Origin: Clostridiales bacterium
Lineage (GTDB): Bacteria > Bacillota > Clostridia > Lachnospirales > Lachnospiraceae
Reading direction: 5' to 3'
DNA: 49,176 nt
Assembly (NCBI GenBank): GCA_021201535.1
Contig: JAJQEU010000054.1
Location: 1 to 49,176 of the forward strand
Shown piece by piece: positions 18,203 to 26,150 of the stretch (the first letter of the stretch is position 1; each line of letters opens with the position of its first letter). A program made the position numbers and the translations under genes. The notes under the pieces were generated by a model. The model searched no databases and had not been told where the DNA came from. It worked only from the letters and a program-made list of their open reading frames with translations.

Positions 18203-19138
18203 TCATGCCCCGGCAGCTCCCGGGTAAAGCCGGGTAAACTGACCAACAATCTCATCGATAATCTCCTGACAGGACTGCTGTTTTTTAATCATGCCCGCGA
18301 TCTGTCCTGCCATAACGGTTCCGTTCTTTACATCACCATCGATGACCGCATTTCTCAGAGAACCGAGCGTCAGCTTCTCCATCTCCTCAAACGGAGCGCC
18401 GGATTGCTCTAATCTCAGGTATTCTTTTGTCATGTTATTGCGCAGACAGCGGATCGGGTGTCCATGGGAAAGACCGGTCACCTCTGAATCAATATCCTTC
18501 GCACGAAGGATTCTGTCCTTATAATTCTGGTGTGTGATGCACTCATTCGCCACACAGAAGCGTGTGCCGATCTGAACCGCTTCCGCACCGAGCATAAAAG
18601 CGGCTGCCATACCTCTGCCGTCGCCGATGCCGCCGGCTGCGATCACGGGAATGTCGACAGCGTCCACAACCTGCGGGACAAGCGTCATGGTAGTCGCGGA
18701 ACCGATATGTCCGCCGGATTCCGTCCCCTCCGCGATGACTGCGTCCACGCCCGCCTTTTCCATCATGCGTGCGAGAGCAACACTCGCAACCACAGGTATG
18801 ACCCTGATCCCCGCGTTCTGCCACATTTTCAGATACTTGCCCGGATTCCCGGCGCCGGTCGTGACGACGGGAACGCCCTCCTCCACGACAACTCTGGCAA
18901 CCTCGTCCGCATAAGGACTCATCAGCATGACGTTAACGCCAAAAGGCCTGTCCGTCATCTCCTTCGCCGTCCGAATCTGCTGACGGATCACATCCTCCGG
19001 GGCGCTCGCCGCTCCGATCAGGCCAAGTCCCCCCGCATTGGAAACGGCAGCGGCAAGATGATGGTCGGCAACCCATGCCATACCTCCCTGAAAAATCGGA
19101 TAATCAATCCCGCAAAGCTCTGTAATTCTCGTCTTCAT
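18203..19138 (-). CDS. fabK: Enoyl-ACP reductase II (FMN-dependent)
   Basis: The 311-residue nitronate-monooxygenase-like TIM barrel has ITELCGIDYPIFQGGMAWVA, AEGTESGGHIG, VPVIAAGGIGDGRGMAAAF and GAEAVQIGTRF as its FMN-site signatures. FabK reduces enoyl-ACP in place of FabI and is typical of Clostridia and streptococci. It is insensitive to triclosan in characterised members. It directly follows acpP. Confidence 0.93.
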   Translation of the reverse strand: MKTRITELCGIDYPIFQGGMAWVADHHLAAAVSNAGGLGLIGAASAPEDVIRQQIRTAKEMTDRPFGVNVMLMSPYADEVARVVVEEGVPVVTTGAGNPGKYLKMWQNAGIRVIPVVASVALARMMEKAGVDAVIAEGTESGGHIGSATTMTLVPQVVDAVDIPVIAAGGIGDGRGMAAAFMLGAEAVQIGTRFCVANECITHQNYKDRILRAKDIDSEVTGLSHGHPIRCLRNNMTKEYLRLEQSGAPFEEMEKLTLGSLRNAVIDGDVKNGTVMAGQIAGMIKKQQSCQEIIDEIVGQFTRLYPGAAGA

Positions 19139-19167
19139 TCTAAATCACCAATCTTTATTTTTTTTAT

Positions 19168-19401
19168 TTACTCTTCTACGCCGTGATCTTTTAAGTAATC
19201 AACAATAGAGCCTACCGTGGTAAGCGTCTCCAGCTCATCCGTAGGTATCTCAATATCATACTCCTCCTCAAGCTGCATAACAAGCTCAAATAAATCCAGA
19301 GAATCCGCGTCAAGGTCTTCTTTGAATCTGGACTCCGCAGTAATGCCATCCTCATCGATACTCAGCTGGTCAGCAATCATTTCCTTCACTTTTTCAAACA
19401 T
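19168..19401 (-). CDS. acpP: Acyl carrier protein
   Basis: The 77-residue four-helix acidic protein carries the phosphopantetheine site Ser in DLDADSLDLFELVMQLEEEY. The true start is the ATG at 19401 (MFEKVKEMI); an upstream in-frame start at 19452 would lie inside the promoter and operator. It is the first gene of the operon, just downstream of the promoter at 19457-19485. Confidence 0.95.
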   Translation of the reverse strand: MFEKVKEMIADQLSIDEDGITAESRFKEDLDADSLDLFELVMQLEEEYDIEIPTDELETLTTVGSIVDYLKDHGVEE

Positions 19402-19444
19402 AATGTTTCTCCTTATTTCCCTTATATTTTGTCGGCCAAATTTT

Positions 19445-19485
19445 TTTGACATTCAAAGTATAAGATATTTCAAATGTTCCGTCAA
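19445..19485 (-). promoter_or_regulatory. Fatty-acid operon promoter with FabT-like operator
   Basis: On the minus strand TTGACG (19480-19485) and TATACT (19457-19462) are 17 bases apart, a near-consensus promoter about 45 bases from the acpP start. Covering the transcription start is the inverted repeat TTTGA-N3-TCAAA (19445-19457). This half-site and spacing match the FabT box known in streptococci, so repression by a FabT/MarR-type regulator is inferred. No such regulator gene is in the window. Confidence 0.65.
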
Positions 19486-19558
19486 TACTAACTTTCAAAA
19501 CTATGCAGGCAGCAAATCAAATAAATAAACAGGAAGTGCAGTCAGCATAACAAACAAA

Positions 19559-19587
19559 TTGACTTTTTTCCCGCCACTGTATATACT
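19559..19587 (+). promoter_or_regulatory. Promoter for the DUF1292 gene
   Basis: TTGACT (19559-19564) and TATACT (19582-19587) are spaced 17 bases apart, reading away from the fatty-acid operon. This leaves a leader of about 135 bases before the ATG at 19731, in which no known riboswitch is recognised. Confidence 0.6.
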
Positions 19588-19730
19588 GATAGCAAGCCTG
19601 TCAGATCACCCTGTCAATGATAATGATAACTGGTCAGACTCCGCTGCCGGTTCTGGTATGCTCTCAGAACCTCTTTGTACCTGACTGCCTCTCATTGTAA
19701 ACGCATATTTTCACAAAACGGAGGACCGCT

Positions 19731-20036
19731 ATGAGTAACAAAAAGAATTCTTCTTCAAACAATGATATCATTGATCCGCAGGAAATGTTTCTGACAGTAG
19801 AACTGGACGAAGGCGGAACAGAGACGTTTCAGATCATGAAGATTTTCGAAGCAAACGGGCGGGATTATATCGCCGTCTGCCCCGAAAACGGCGGAGAGGA
19901 TGTCTATTTTTACCGCTATTTCGAGGATGCCGACGGCGAACCCTCGATTGATAATATCGCATCCGACGAAGAGTTTGAGATAGTAACAGACGCCTTTGAT
20001 GAGCTTCTGGACGAGGAAATGTTTGAACAGATGTAG
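19731..20036 (+). CDS. DUF1292 family acidic protein (YrzB-like)
   Basis: The 101-residue protein is strongly acidic, with the DUF1292 core: MFLTVELDEGGTETFQIMKI, then YIAVCPENGGEDVYFYRYFE and EFEIVTDAFDELLDEEMF. DUF1292 members usually sit with ruvX/yqgF and alaS in Firmicutes; here the gene stands alone and diverges from the fatty-acid operon. ACGGAGGACCGCT precedes the ATG. It is cytosolic and its function is unknown. Confidence 0.8.
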   Translation: MSNKKNSSSNNDIIDPQEMFLTVELDEGGTETFQIMKIFEANGRDYIAVCPENGGEDVYFYRYFEDADGEPSIDNIASDEEFEIVTDAFDELLDEEMFEQM

Positions 20037-20094
20037 CAGCATCTCACTTCAGAGGCCAGGCGCTCAGAGACTGCCGCAAAAGTGTACGCGCATC

Positions 20095-22056
20095 TTATTT
20101 TACGACAGTTCCCGGCCCATCCTGCAGATGGCGGGCCGGTGCCGGCTGCCTGCTTTCCTCCAGGAACCGCGACGGTGCCATTCCCTTATTATGTATCTGC
20201 CCGGAGTGAAGGAGATACAGTCTGTTTTTGGCCCGCGTCATTCCGACATAAAACATTCTGCGTTCCTCCTCCAGATCCTGTTCCAGCACCGCTTTCTTAT
20301 AAGGAACAATTCCCTCATTCACATCTATGATAAATACCGTATCAAATTCCAGCCCTTTTGACGCATGAAGTGTGCTCAGACGTATTGCCGCATCCGGGCA
20401 GTTCTTTTTTCGAAACTGTTCCCTCCACTCTCTCTGAACCTGTTCTATATGAGCAAGCCACGCATCAAACGTGTCAAATCCCCTTGTCCCCTCCTGCAGT
20501 TCATCAAGAATATCAAGCAGATCCTCCTTCTGCATCTTCCGCTCCGCCGCAAATGCCGTCAGATAGTCTTCATAAGCAACCGCTTTGCGAATATAATTGA
20601 CCGCAGAATAGGGACGCATTTTTGAGAGTACCTCAAGATCCATGTCCAGTTTTTCCAGTCGCTGCACCATCCAGCCCTGTGTCCGATAAAAATCCTTCCA
20701 CGTTTCAAAATCCACCGCTTCATACGGCAGGCTCTCTCTGGAAAGGTAACGCTTCGGCCGGTTCATGATTTTCAGAAAGGACGTCCGGCTGCGATCTCCC
20801 ATGGCCAGCCGGATATAGGTAATCAGATCCCCGGCGATCCAGTGATCATAGATATTCGGTATATGCTCTCTGGACAGAAACGGCAGGTTGTACTCCATCA
20901 GCTGACGGATCAGTAATCCCGGCTGCGAATTGGTACGAAACAAAACCGCCATCTCATCATAGGGAACGCCCTCACGGTTCAGCTTCTGAATCGTATGAAT
21001 CACATGGAGATTCTGTTCCCTCTGATTTTCAAAAGACAGAATGGCCGGAGAAATCCCTTTCTGCGCATGAGCACGGATCTCTTTCTGAAACCTTGTTTTA
21101 TTATATGAAATCAGATTCCCCGCGCACTTTACAATCTCCGAACCGGATCGGTAATTCGTATCCAGCAAAACCCTTTTCGTCTCCGGGTAATCCTTCTCAA
21201 AATTCAGCATGATCTCCGGCTTTGCGCCGCGGAAACGGTAAATCGACTGATCGTCGTCGCCGACGATAAAAAGATTGTTCTGCGGCAGCGCCAGCAGGCG
21301 GACGATTTCATACTGAATCCGGTTGATATCCTGAAACTCATCGATCAGGATATAGGAGAAACGTTTTTGCCAGGAAGCAAGAATATCCGGTCTCTGTTCC
21401 AGCAGCTCCTTCGTGCAGACAAGCATATCATCAAAATCCAGCAGCCGGTTCCGGCAAAGGAATTCATCGTAAGCATGATAAATCTTTCGGAACACCGTCT
21501 CCGCGCAATTGGCAGAATAGTAATGCTCCAGATCCATGCCGCTGTTTTTAATCAGACTGATCTCAGCGAGAATGCTCCGGATAAAATCTGCCTCATCATC
21601 ATACTCCAGCCGGAGCCGGTGAATAAATTCCCGGATAAACTGCGTGCGCTGCTCTTCTTTCACAATATTGTTCGCGGTATAACCGTATGCACACTTTAAG
21701 ATATGAAAATAAACGGCATGAAAGGTGCCGAAGGTGACCGGAACATGCTGCCCATCCATGATTTTTTCAAAACGTTCTCTCATTTCCATGGCGGCAGCAC
21801 GGGAAAATGTGATGACGAGAATACTTTCCGGGCGAATCCGGTGCTTTCGAATCATATATTCCACTCTTCTGGTGATAACGGTGGTCTTGCCGGAACCCGG
21901 GCCCGCGAGAATCATGGCCGGACCGTCTCTGTGATGAATTGCCATTGACTGTGATTGATCGACTTTCATGAAATACAGTGTAATCTTTTTTGGAAATGAG
22001 GTCAAGAGCAAATAATCACCTTCGCTCATTTTACGCATATAGTACATTAAATCCAT
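20095..22056 (-). CDS. UvrD/PcrA-family superfamily 1 DNA helicase
   Basis: The protein has all the SF1A helicase motifs: Walker A AGPGSGKTTVI, Ia LVITFSRAAAMEM, motif II LIDEFQDIN, III VGDDDQSIYRFRGA, IV LDTNYRS, V STLHASKGLEFDTVFI and VI VGMTRAKNRLYL. At 600-650 residues it is shorter than PcrA, lacking most of the C-terminal tail. It is an ATP-driven 3'-5' helicase for repair or recombination. The start is uncertain. The 22056 codon has no ribosome site; an in-frame TTG near 22008 follows GAAGGTG, and an ATG at 21969 is also possible. It diverges from cotJA with 15 bases between the starts as drawn. Confidence 0.88.
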   Translation of the reverse strand: MDLMYYMRKMSEGDYLLLTSFPKKITLYFMKVDQSQSMAIHHRDGPAMILAGPGSGKTTVITRRVEYMIRKHRIRPESILVITFSRAAAMEMRERFEKIMDGQHVPVTFGTFHAVYFHILKCAYGYTANNIVKEEQRTQFIREFIHRLRLEYDDEADFIRSILAEISLIKNSGMDLEHYYSANCAETVFRKIYHAYDEFLCRNRLLDFDDMLVCTKELLEQRPDILASWQKRFSYILIDEFQDINRIQYEIVRLLALPQNNLFIVGDDDQSIYRFRGAKPEIMLNFEKDYPETKRVLLDTNYRSGSEIVKCAGNLISYNKTRFQKEIRAHAQKGISPAILSFENQREQNLHVIHTIQKLNREGVPYDEMAVLFRTNSQPGLLIRQLMEYNLPFLSREHIPNIYDHWIAGDLITYIRLAMGDRSRTSFLKIMNRPKRYLSRESLPYEAVDFETWKDFYRTQGWMVQRLEKLDMDLEVLSKMRPYSAVNYIRKAVAYEDYLTAFAAERKMQKEDLLDILDELQEGTRGFDTFDAWLAHIEQVQREWREQFRKKNCPDAAIRLSTLHASKGLEFDTVFIIDVNEGIVPYKKAVLEQDLEEERRMFYVGMTRAKNRLYLLHSGQIHNKGMAPSRFLEESRQPAPARHLQDGPGTVVK

Positions 22057-22071
22057 CAGAAAGGAAAAACA

Positions 22072-22392
22072 TTGAACTGCAATACAAGAAATTATCCGAA
22101 TATGCCGGCAACCGGCAGTATGCGCGGTTCCATGGGGCGGACACCCGGAAATAACTGCGGCTGCAGCCCGGCAAAATCATCCTTCATGAACGACTGCGGC
22201 TGTGATTTTCCGGAACCATTGTCCGCGGCGAATGCCAGACATGACTCCATGAGCCGCATGCCGATTGCCATGGCCTATGTGCCGTGGGAACACTTCACAC
22301 AAACGTATGAACTGGATCAGGCCATTGAAATCGGGACGATTTTCCCCGGGTTAAATAAACCATTTACAGGGAGAGGAGGCAATTGTTCATGA
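22072..22392 (+). CDS. cotJA: Spore coat associated protein CotJA
   Basis: The start is the TTG at 22072, preceded by AGAAAGGAAAAACA. The N-terminal half is low-complexity (Asn, Gly, Cys, Met-rich). The conserved CotJA core is at the end: AMAYVPWEHFTQTYELDQAI followed by EIGTIFPGLNKPF. In Bacillus the cotJABC operon is transcribed by sigma-E in the mother cell and the products join the coat. It overlaps cotJB by four bases, so the three genes are coupled. Confidence 0.88.
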   Translation: MNCNTRNYPNMPATGSMRGSMGRTPGNNCGCSPAKSSFMNDCGCDFPEPLSAANARHDSMSRMPIAMAYVPWEHFTQTYELDQAIEIGTIFPGLNKPFTGRGGNCS

Positions 22393-22658
22393 GCATGCCC
22401 TATAACAGCGAAAGAAGGAAGCTTTTACAGACGGTGAATCAGTTTGGTTTTGCCCTGAGCGACATCACACTGTTCCTGGATACACATCCGAACGATCAGG
22501 ATGCGCTGGACTATTATCATCAGATGAACCACATGTACAAAAAAGCCTCCGCTGAATATGAACATCAGTACGGTCCGCTGACGCAGTTTGCCGGCGAGGA
22601 TGACAACGTATGGAAATGGTCCGTGCAGAGCTGGCCATGGGAAAGGGGGTATTGCTGA
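22389..22658 (+). CDS. cotJB: Spore coat protein CotJB
   Basis: The 89-residue product has the CotJB pattern: LLQTVNQFGFALSDITLFLD, then DALDYYHQMNHMYKKASAEY and a Trp-rich end (VWKWSVQSWPWE). The ATG at 22389 is chosen because GAGGAGG lies nine bases upstream; a TTG at 22383 would be only three bases from it. It partners with CotJA and CotJC in the spore coat. Confidence 0.9.
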   Translation: MSMPYNSERRKLLQTVNQFGFALSDITLFLDTHPNDQDALDYYHQMNHMYKKASAEYEHQYGPLTQFAGEDDNVWKWSVQSWPWERGYC

Positions 22659-22661
22659 TTT

Positions 22662-23084
22662 ATGTGGAATTATGAACGAAGATTACAATATCCTGTGAAC
22701 ATTACAAAATCAGATCCTGAGATTGCGAAGGTCATCATCTCACAGTTCGGCGGTCCGGACGGCGAAATGTCCGCCTCCATGCGTTATCTCTCACAGAGAT
22801 ATTCCATGCCGTACCGCGAGGTGGCCGGTCTGCTCACGGATATCGGCACGGAAGAACTGGCTCATATGGAGATGATCTGCGCCATTGTCAAACAGCTGAC
22901 ACAGGATCTGACGCCGGAGGAAATCAAAAAGAGCGGTTTCGACACCTACTATGTGGATCATACGCTCGGTCTCTGGCCGACAGCAGCAGCGGGAATCCCG
23001 CAGAATGCCTGCGAGTATCAGTCAAAGGGCGACGCGATCACAGATCTGTTTGAGGATATGGCAGCAGATGCTACGGCTTTATAA
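22662..23084 (+). pseudogene. cotJC: cotJC 5' part (manganese-catalase-like spore coat protein), interrupted by a mobile element
   Basis: The start matches CotJC closely: MWNYERRLQYPVNI, then LTDIGTEELAHMEMICAIV (metal-site Glu and His) and AKGD-like SKGDAITDLFEDMAAD. Complete CotJC proteins are about 190-220 residues and continue EEKARATY with a second metal-binding helix pair. Here homology stops after MAA, and after DATAL a stop is read from foreign DNA. The 140-residue product would lack the second half of the dimanganese four-helix bundle and should be inactive as a catalase. A serine recombinase gene begins 12 bases further on. If the element excises precisely, the gene is restored. Confidence 0.9.
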
Positions 23085-23085
23085 G
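23062..23085. other. Attachment-site junction, cotJC side
   Basis: CotJC homology ends at about 23070 (GCAGCAGA) while the recombinase stop codon is at 23097-23099. The crossover must lie within this span. TnpX-type recombinases use a GA core, and a GA occurs in GCAGCAGATG at 23067-23068, but the partner site is needed to fix it. Confidence 0.5.
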
Positions 23086-23096
23086 TACAATTTTGA

Positions 23097-24668
23097 TTAA
23101 AAATTCCAGTAAATTTCAACCGGCACCTGCTTCGTCTCCGGGTCTTTCCTCCCCACGACGATATGGTCGACCAGAGCCTCTATGTCCGTCCGCTCCAGGT
23201 GGTCGAACTGCAGGTACTTCTCCACCAGGCTTCTCCTATCCTCTTCATGCCTTATCCTGTCATCAAGCCCGCGGATGCTTTCTTCCGCCTGGGCGATGAG
23301 CTGCCCGTACCTTTCCTTCTCTTCCTGGAAGTCCCCTGACAGTTCGATGTACATGGCCTCCGTGATCAGCCCTTTTACTTTATCCAGGTAAAGCTCCCGC
23401 AGGCCTTTCCCGTATTCATCCATCTTTTTCCGGTAAGCCTGGATGTCGTCCTTCAGGGCTTTCTTCCTGGAGGCAAGTCCCCCGTCCAGGCTGATCCCCG
23501 ATGCAATGCCCCCGCTGTCCGCGTATTCATCCGCCAGCTTCCTCAATTCGCCCGCCACGGCTTCCTCCAGCTTCTTTACGGAGATGAAAGAGCCGATGCA
23601 GGCATCCTTCGCAAAATGGCGGGTCGGGCAGGTAAGGTAATTCCTGTCCTTCGTCCTGGTCGAACGCATCGTGTATCCGCAGTTCTGGCAGACCGCTTTC
23701 CCCGCAAAGAGCCCGACTTTCCCGGAATAGCACGGCTTGGTCCTCCGGGCGATGATCGCCTGCACGCGGTCCCACTGGTCCCTGCCGATGATGGCCTCGT
23801 GCGTCCCTTCCACGCGGATCCACTGGTCTTTCGGGCGGGGCTTGTTCTGTTTCGACTTGTAGGATACGCTCCCGCACCTGCCCTGTACCATGTTCCCGAT
23901 ATACATCTCGTTCTCGAGCATGTCGGCGATGTTGAAATACTTCCAGAGCACGCTGCCCGGGTTCTGCGGCTGGTAATACCGCAGACCCTTCCGCCGCTTG
24001 TATTCGGTCGGGTTTGGGATGCCCCGGTCGTTCAGCATCCTCGCAATAGTCGTCTTCCCGTACCCCTGCTCGAACAGGTCAAATACTTCCTTCACGACCG
24101 CCGCGGCTTCCTCGTCGACCACAAGGTGTCCTTTCTGCTCCGGGTCTTTCCTGTACCCGTACAGGGCAAACGCGCCGATGTGGTACCCGTTCTTCCGCCT
24201 GGTATCGAGGGCGCTCTTGATGCTGCGGCTCATGTCCTCCAGGTACCATTCGTTGACAAGGCCGTTGATCTGGCGTGACTTTTTGTTGCCGTAATTGTCC
24301 GTGTCCGCATGGTCCACGATACTGATAAACCGGATCCCCCAGACAGGGAAAAGGCCGTGTATGTATTTTTCCACCAGTTCCAGCTCCCTCGTGAAACGGG
24401 ACTGGGTCTTGCACAGCACGATATCGAATTTCCGCTGCTCCGCTTCTTCCAGCATTTTCTTAAACTGCGGGCGGTTCCGGTCGCTCCCGGCGTAGTCGTC
24501 ATCGCTGTATATCTGGTAGATATCCCATCCCTGCTCCATGGCATACTCGACCAGCATGGCTTTCTGGTTCTGGATGCTCCCGCTGTCGTCCGTCTCGCAG
24601 GCTTTGTTCCTGTCTTCCTCAGACAGGCGGCAGTAAATCGCTACCTTCTTTTTGTTCATTTTTCTCAT
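23097..24668 (-). CDS. Large serine recombinase (TnpX-like) of the cotJC element, 523 aa
   Basis: The resolvase domain carries AIYCRLSEED with the catalytic Ser, then QSRFTREL and the helix-E region. The Recombinase domain lies at about 180-300 (GYGKTTIARMLNDRGIPNPT). A zinc ribbon with CQNCGYTM and two later Cys lies at about 315-350, followed by a long coiled coil. The ending PVEIYWNF is typical of the Tn4451 TnpX group. It is a different subfamily from the recombinase at 4698. Either the ATG at 24668 or the one at 24659 could start it; GAGGCGG is better spaced for the second. Its 3' end faces the broken cotJC, so it is the likely integrase and excisionase of this element. Confidence 0.92.
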   Translation of the reverse strand: MRKMNKKKVAIYCRLSEEDRNKACETDDSGSIQNQKAMLVEYAMEQGWDIYQIYSDDDYAGSDRNRPQFKKMLEEAEQRKFDIVLCKTQSRFTRELELVEKYIHGLFPVWGIRFISIVDHADTDNYGNKKSRQINGLVNEWYLEDMSRSIKSALDTRRKNGYHIGAFALYGYRKDPEQKGHLVVDEEAAAVVKEVFDLFEQGYGKTTIARMLNDRGIPNPTEYKRRKGLRYYQPQNPGSVLWKYFNIADMLENEMYIGNMVQGRCGSVSYKSKQNKPRPKDQWIRVEGTHEAIIGRDQWDRVQAIIARRTKPCYSGKVGLFAGKAVCQNCGYTMRSTRTKDRNYLTCPTRHFAKDACIGSFISVKKLEEAVAGELRKLADEYADSGGIASGISLDGGLASRKKALKDDIQAYRKKMDEYGKGLRELYLDKVKGLITEAMYIELSGDFQEEKERYGQLIAQAEESIRGLDDRIRHEEDRRSLVEKYLQFDHLERTDIEALVDHIVVGRKDPETKQVPVEIYWNF

Positions 24669-24741
24669 TCCGCCTCTTTAATAAAAAAGGCAAAACAAAC
24701 CACCAGGGCTTATTTTACCATATTACTATCGTCCCCGTCTA

Positions 24742-24870
24742 TCATTTCCTTATAAATATGGTAGATTTCTCACCCGCCGTGACTGCCATGGATACCAGCC
24801 GGTTAAAGTCTGCTGCCCGGGCTTCCTTGTCTTCGGTTTTGAAATGGTTCTTGATAATGATCTCAGCCAT
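24742..24870 (-). CDS. Putative 42-aa protein upstream of the recombinase
   Basis: A short frame begins MAEIIIKNHFKTEDKEARAA and ends GEKSTIFIRK, 73 bases before the recombinase. Similar small basic/acidic proteins (NHFK start) often precede serine recombinase genes in Lachnospiraceae. It could be a directionality factor, but this is guesswork. The ribosome site (CCGGAGC) is close and weak. Its 3' end runs into the recombinase promoter region, which has the extended -10 TGGTAAAAT at 24712-24720. Confidence 0.45.
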   Translation of the reverse strand: MAEIIIKNHFKTEDKEARAADFNRLVSMAVTAGEKSTIFIRK

Positions 24871-24967
24871 GCTCCGGTGGTTGCCTGCCTTTCTTATATT
24901 GCCTGTTATATACTATGAGAATGATTTCCTGAGAATTACGTCTATTGTTCGCCCCGCCCCTCCCGCT

Positions 24968-25384
24968 TCAGGCGGCTTCCGGTTCGAATCCACCGCCATA
25001 TGCCTCATCCCTTTTCCTCGCAACCTCAAAATAATCAACAGGCCTTGCCCCCGCTGCGCCAACGGGCTTTACGCCGTCGAATTTACCATTTTCATTGATG
25101 CTCCCAGCCGCATGCTCCAGCAGGGCTTCGTCCGGGTAATCCTCCGCCCAGCAGAACACGACTGCGCAGGAAGCGCCGCCCTCATCCCGGTAATCACCGC
25201 CCAGCACATAGGCTGAATATCCTATGCCGCATGCCTGCAGCATGAGGAAACGACCGTCTCCCAGCTCCCACGCAAGGTTCCGCCCCGTGCCGTCCGCTTC
25301 CCCCTTATCGAGCCGGTCTGTCATAATATCTTCCAGCTTTTCGTATATCTCGTCGTCCGTCCATTCCCTGACTGTGTTTGCCAT
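24968..25384 (-). CDS. Unknown small protein, paralogue family member 1
   Basis: The ATG at 25384 follows GGGAAGGAGGAAATCA. The 138-residue product has an N-terminal helical part (DDEIYEKLEDIMTDRLDKGE) and the family core RNLAWELGDGRFLMLQACGI, then YSAYVLGGDYRD, DEALLEHAAGSIN and GARPVDYFEVA. Four paralogues occur in this element and share no recognised domain. It is acidic and cytosolic, and the Cys in the core is conserved. The function is unknown. Confidence 0.75.
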   Translation of the reverse strand: MANTVREWTDDEIYEKLEDIMTDRLDKGEADGTGRNLAWELGDGRFLMLQACGIGYSAYVLGGDYRDEGGASCAVVFCWAEDYPDEALLEHAAGSINENGKFDGVKPVGAAGARPVDYFEVARKRDEAYGGGFEPEAA

Positions 25385-25480
25385 TGATTTCCTCCTTCCC
25401 GTGCACATCTTGGCACATCATAGCTGCCGCACAGCCGGAACATTCCCGGCTGTGCCTTTGCATCCTGTTAACCGCTTCGC

Positions 25481-25882
25481 TCAAAATATGAATAAATGCT
25501 TCAAATGAAATATGAATGAATGCTTCAAACGGAATTTTAACCATGGATAGTCAACAGGCCTTGCCCCCGCTGCGTCAACAGGAGTTATCCCTGCCACTTT
25601 GTTGACGCTCCCTGCCGCATGCTCCAGCAGGACCCCGTCCGGACAGGCCATCACCCGGCAGAATACAGCCGCGAAGGGCCCGTCATCCCGGCAATCCCTG
25701 TCTAATACATGGGCGTAATATCCCATATCGCATACCCACATAAAGAGGAACCTCCCGTCTTCCAGCTCCCATGCAAGCCCCCGCGTCGGCACGCCCGGCG
25801 TAAAGATGCGCCTTAACAGCATCTCATCCATCTCGTCGGCTCTCATGTCGGACCATACTTCTGCTTTTGTTCTTCTTAACAT
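25481..25882 (-). CDS. Unknown small protein, paralogue family member 2 (altered C-terminus)
   Basis: The start at 25882 is set by GGAAGGAGGAAAA. It has the same family core (RGLAWELEDGRFLFMWVCDM, YYAHVLDRDCRD, DGVLLEHAAGSVN, GARPVDY). After PVDY the normal EVA end is replaced by WLKFRLKHSFIFHLKHLFIF, encoded by a 24-bp tandem duplication (25486-25533). The tail is therefore probably a scar. The 5' leader is shared with member 3: a GTGC...GGCAC inverted repeat next to the ribosome site and an extended -10 TGGTAAAAT at 25972-25980. Confidence 0.75.
   Translation of the reverse strand: MLRRTKAEVWSDMRADEMDEMLLRRIFTPGVPTRGLAWELEDGRFLFMWVCDMGYYAHVLDRDCRDDGPFAAVFCRVMACPDGVLLEHAAGSVNKVAGITPVDAAGARPVDYPWLKFRLKHSFIFHLKHLFIF
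25486..25533. repeat. 24-bp tandem duplication at the 3' end of paralogue 2
   Basis: Two 24-base units, each starting ATATGAAT and containing AATGCTTCAAA, stand head to tail and differ at three or four positions. They encode the HSFIF/HLFIF repeat. Confidence 0.75.
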
Positions 25883-26048
25883 TTTTCCTCCTTCCCGTGC
25901 ACCCTGGCACGTTATGGTTGTCGCACATGCCGGTAGTTTTTTTTGCAGTGCCTTTATTTGTTTATACTTATATTTTACCATAGCCCGCCCGTGGCCCATT
26001 TTTTGCGAAAACCCTTTTCCGGAGTTTCTTATATTAATAGAAAGAAAA
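25883..26048 (-). promoter_or_regulatory. Leader and promoter shared with 27909-28080
   Basis: This stretch and the one upstream of paralogue 3 align over about 150 bases: an inverted repeat around CGTGCC/GGCACG beside the ribosome site, a second arm pair GCACTGC...GCATGTGC, then TGGTAAAATATA. The long conserved untranslated leader (about 90 bases) suggests RNA-level control. Beyond the -10, AAAACCCTTTTCCGGAGTT is also shared. Confidence 0.5.
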
Positions 26049-26140
26049 CACTTAACGTTTCTTAGGCGGGTTCTTCCCCGCCCGCGGCATTTAAACCTTT
26101 TAATTCTTACAAAAATACAAGAGAATTCGGAAAATAGACG
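26049..26140. repeat. Dispersed repeat family R2, copy 1
   Basis: It contains CTTAACGTTTCTTAGG, a GGCGGG...CCCGCC hairpin, ATTTAAA, AATTCTTACAAAAATACAAG and AGAATTCGGAAAA. It is nearly identical to 28088-28180 and related to 29125-29185, 29310-29405 and 47510-47605. No reading frame is preserved among copies. Confidence 0.7.
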
Positions 26141-26150
26141 TTCCGTGTGT

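Noticed and set aside
23616-24278. Long plus-strand frame of 220 codons
   Set aside because: It is antisense to the serine recombinase, in GC-rich codons, with no domain.
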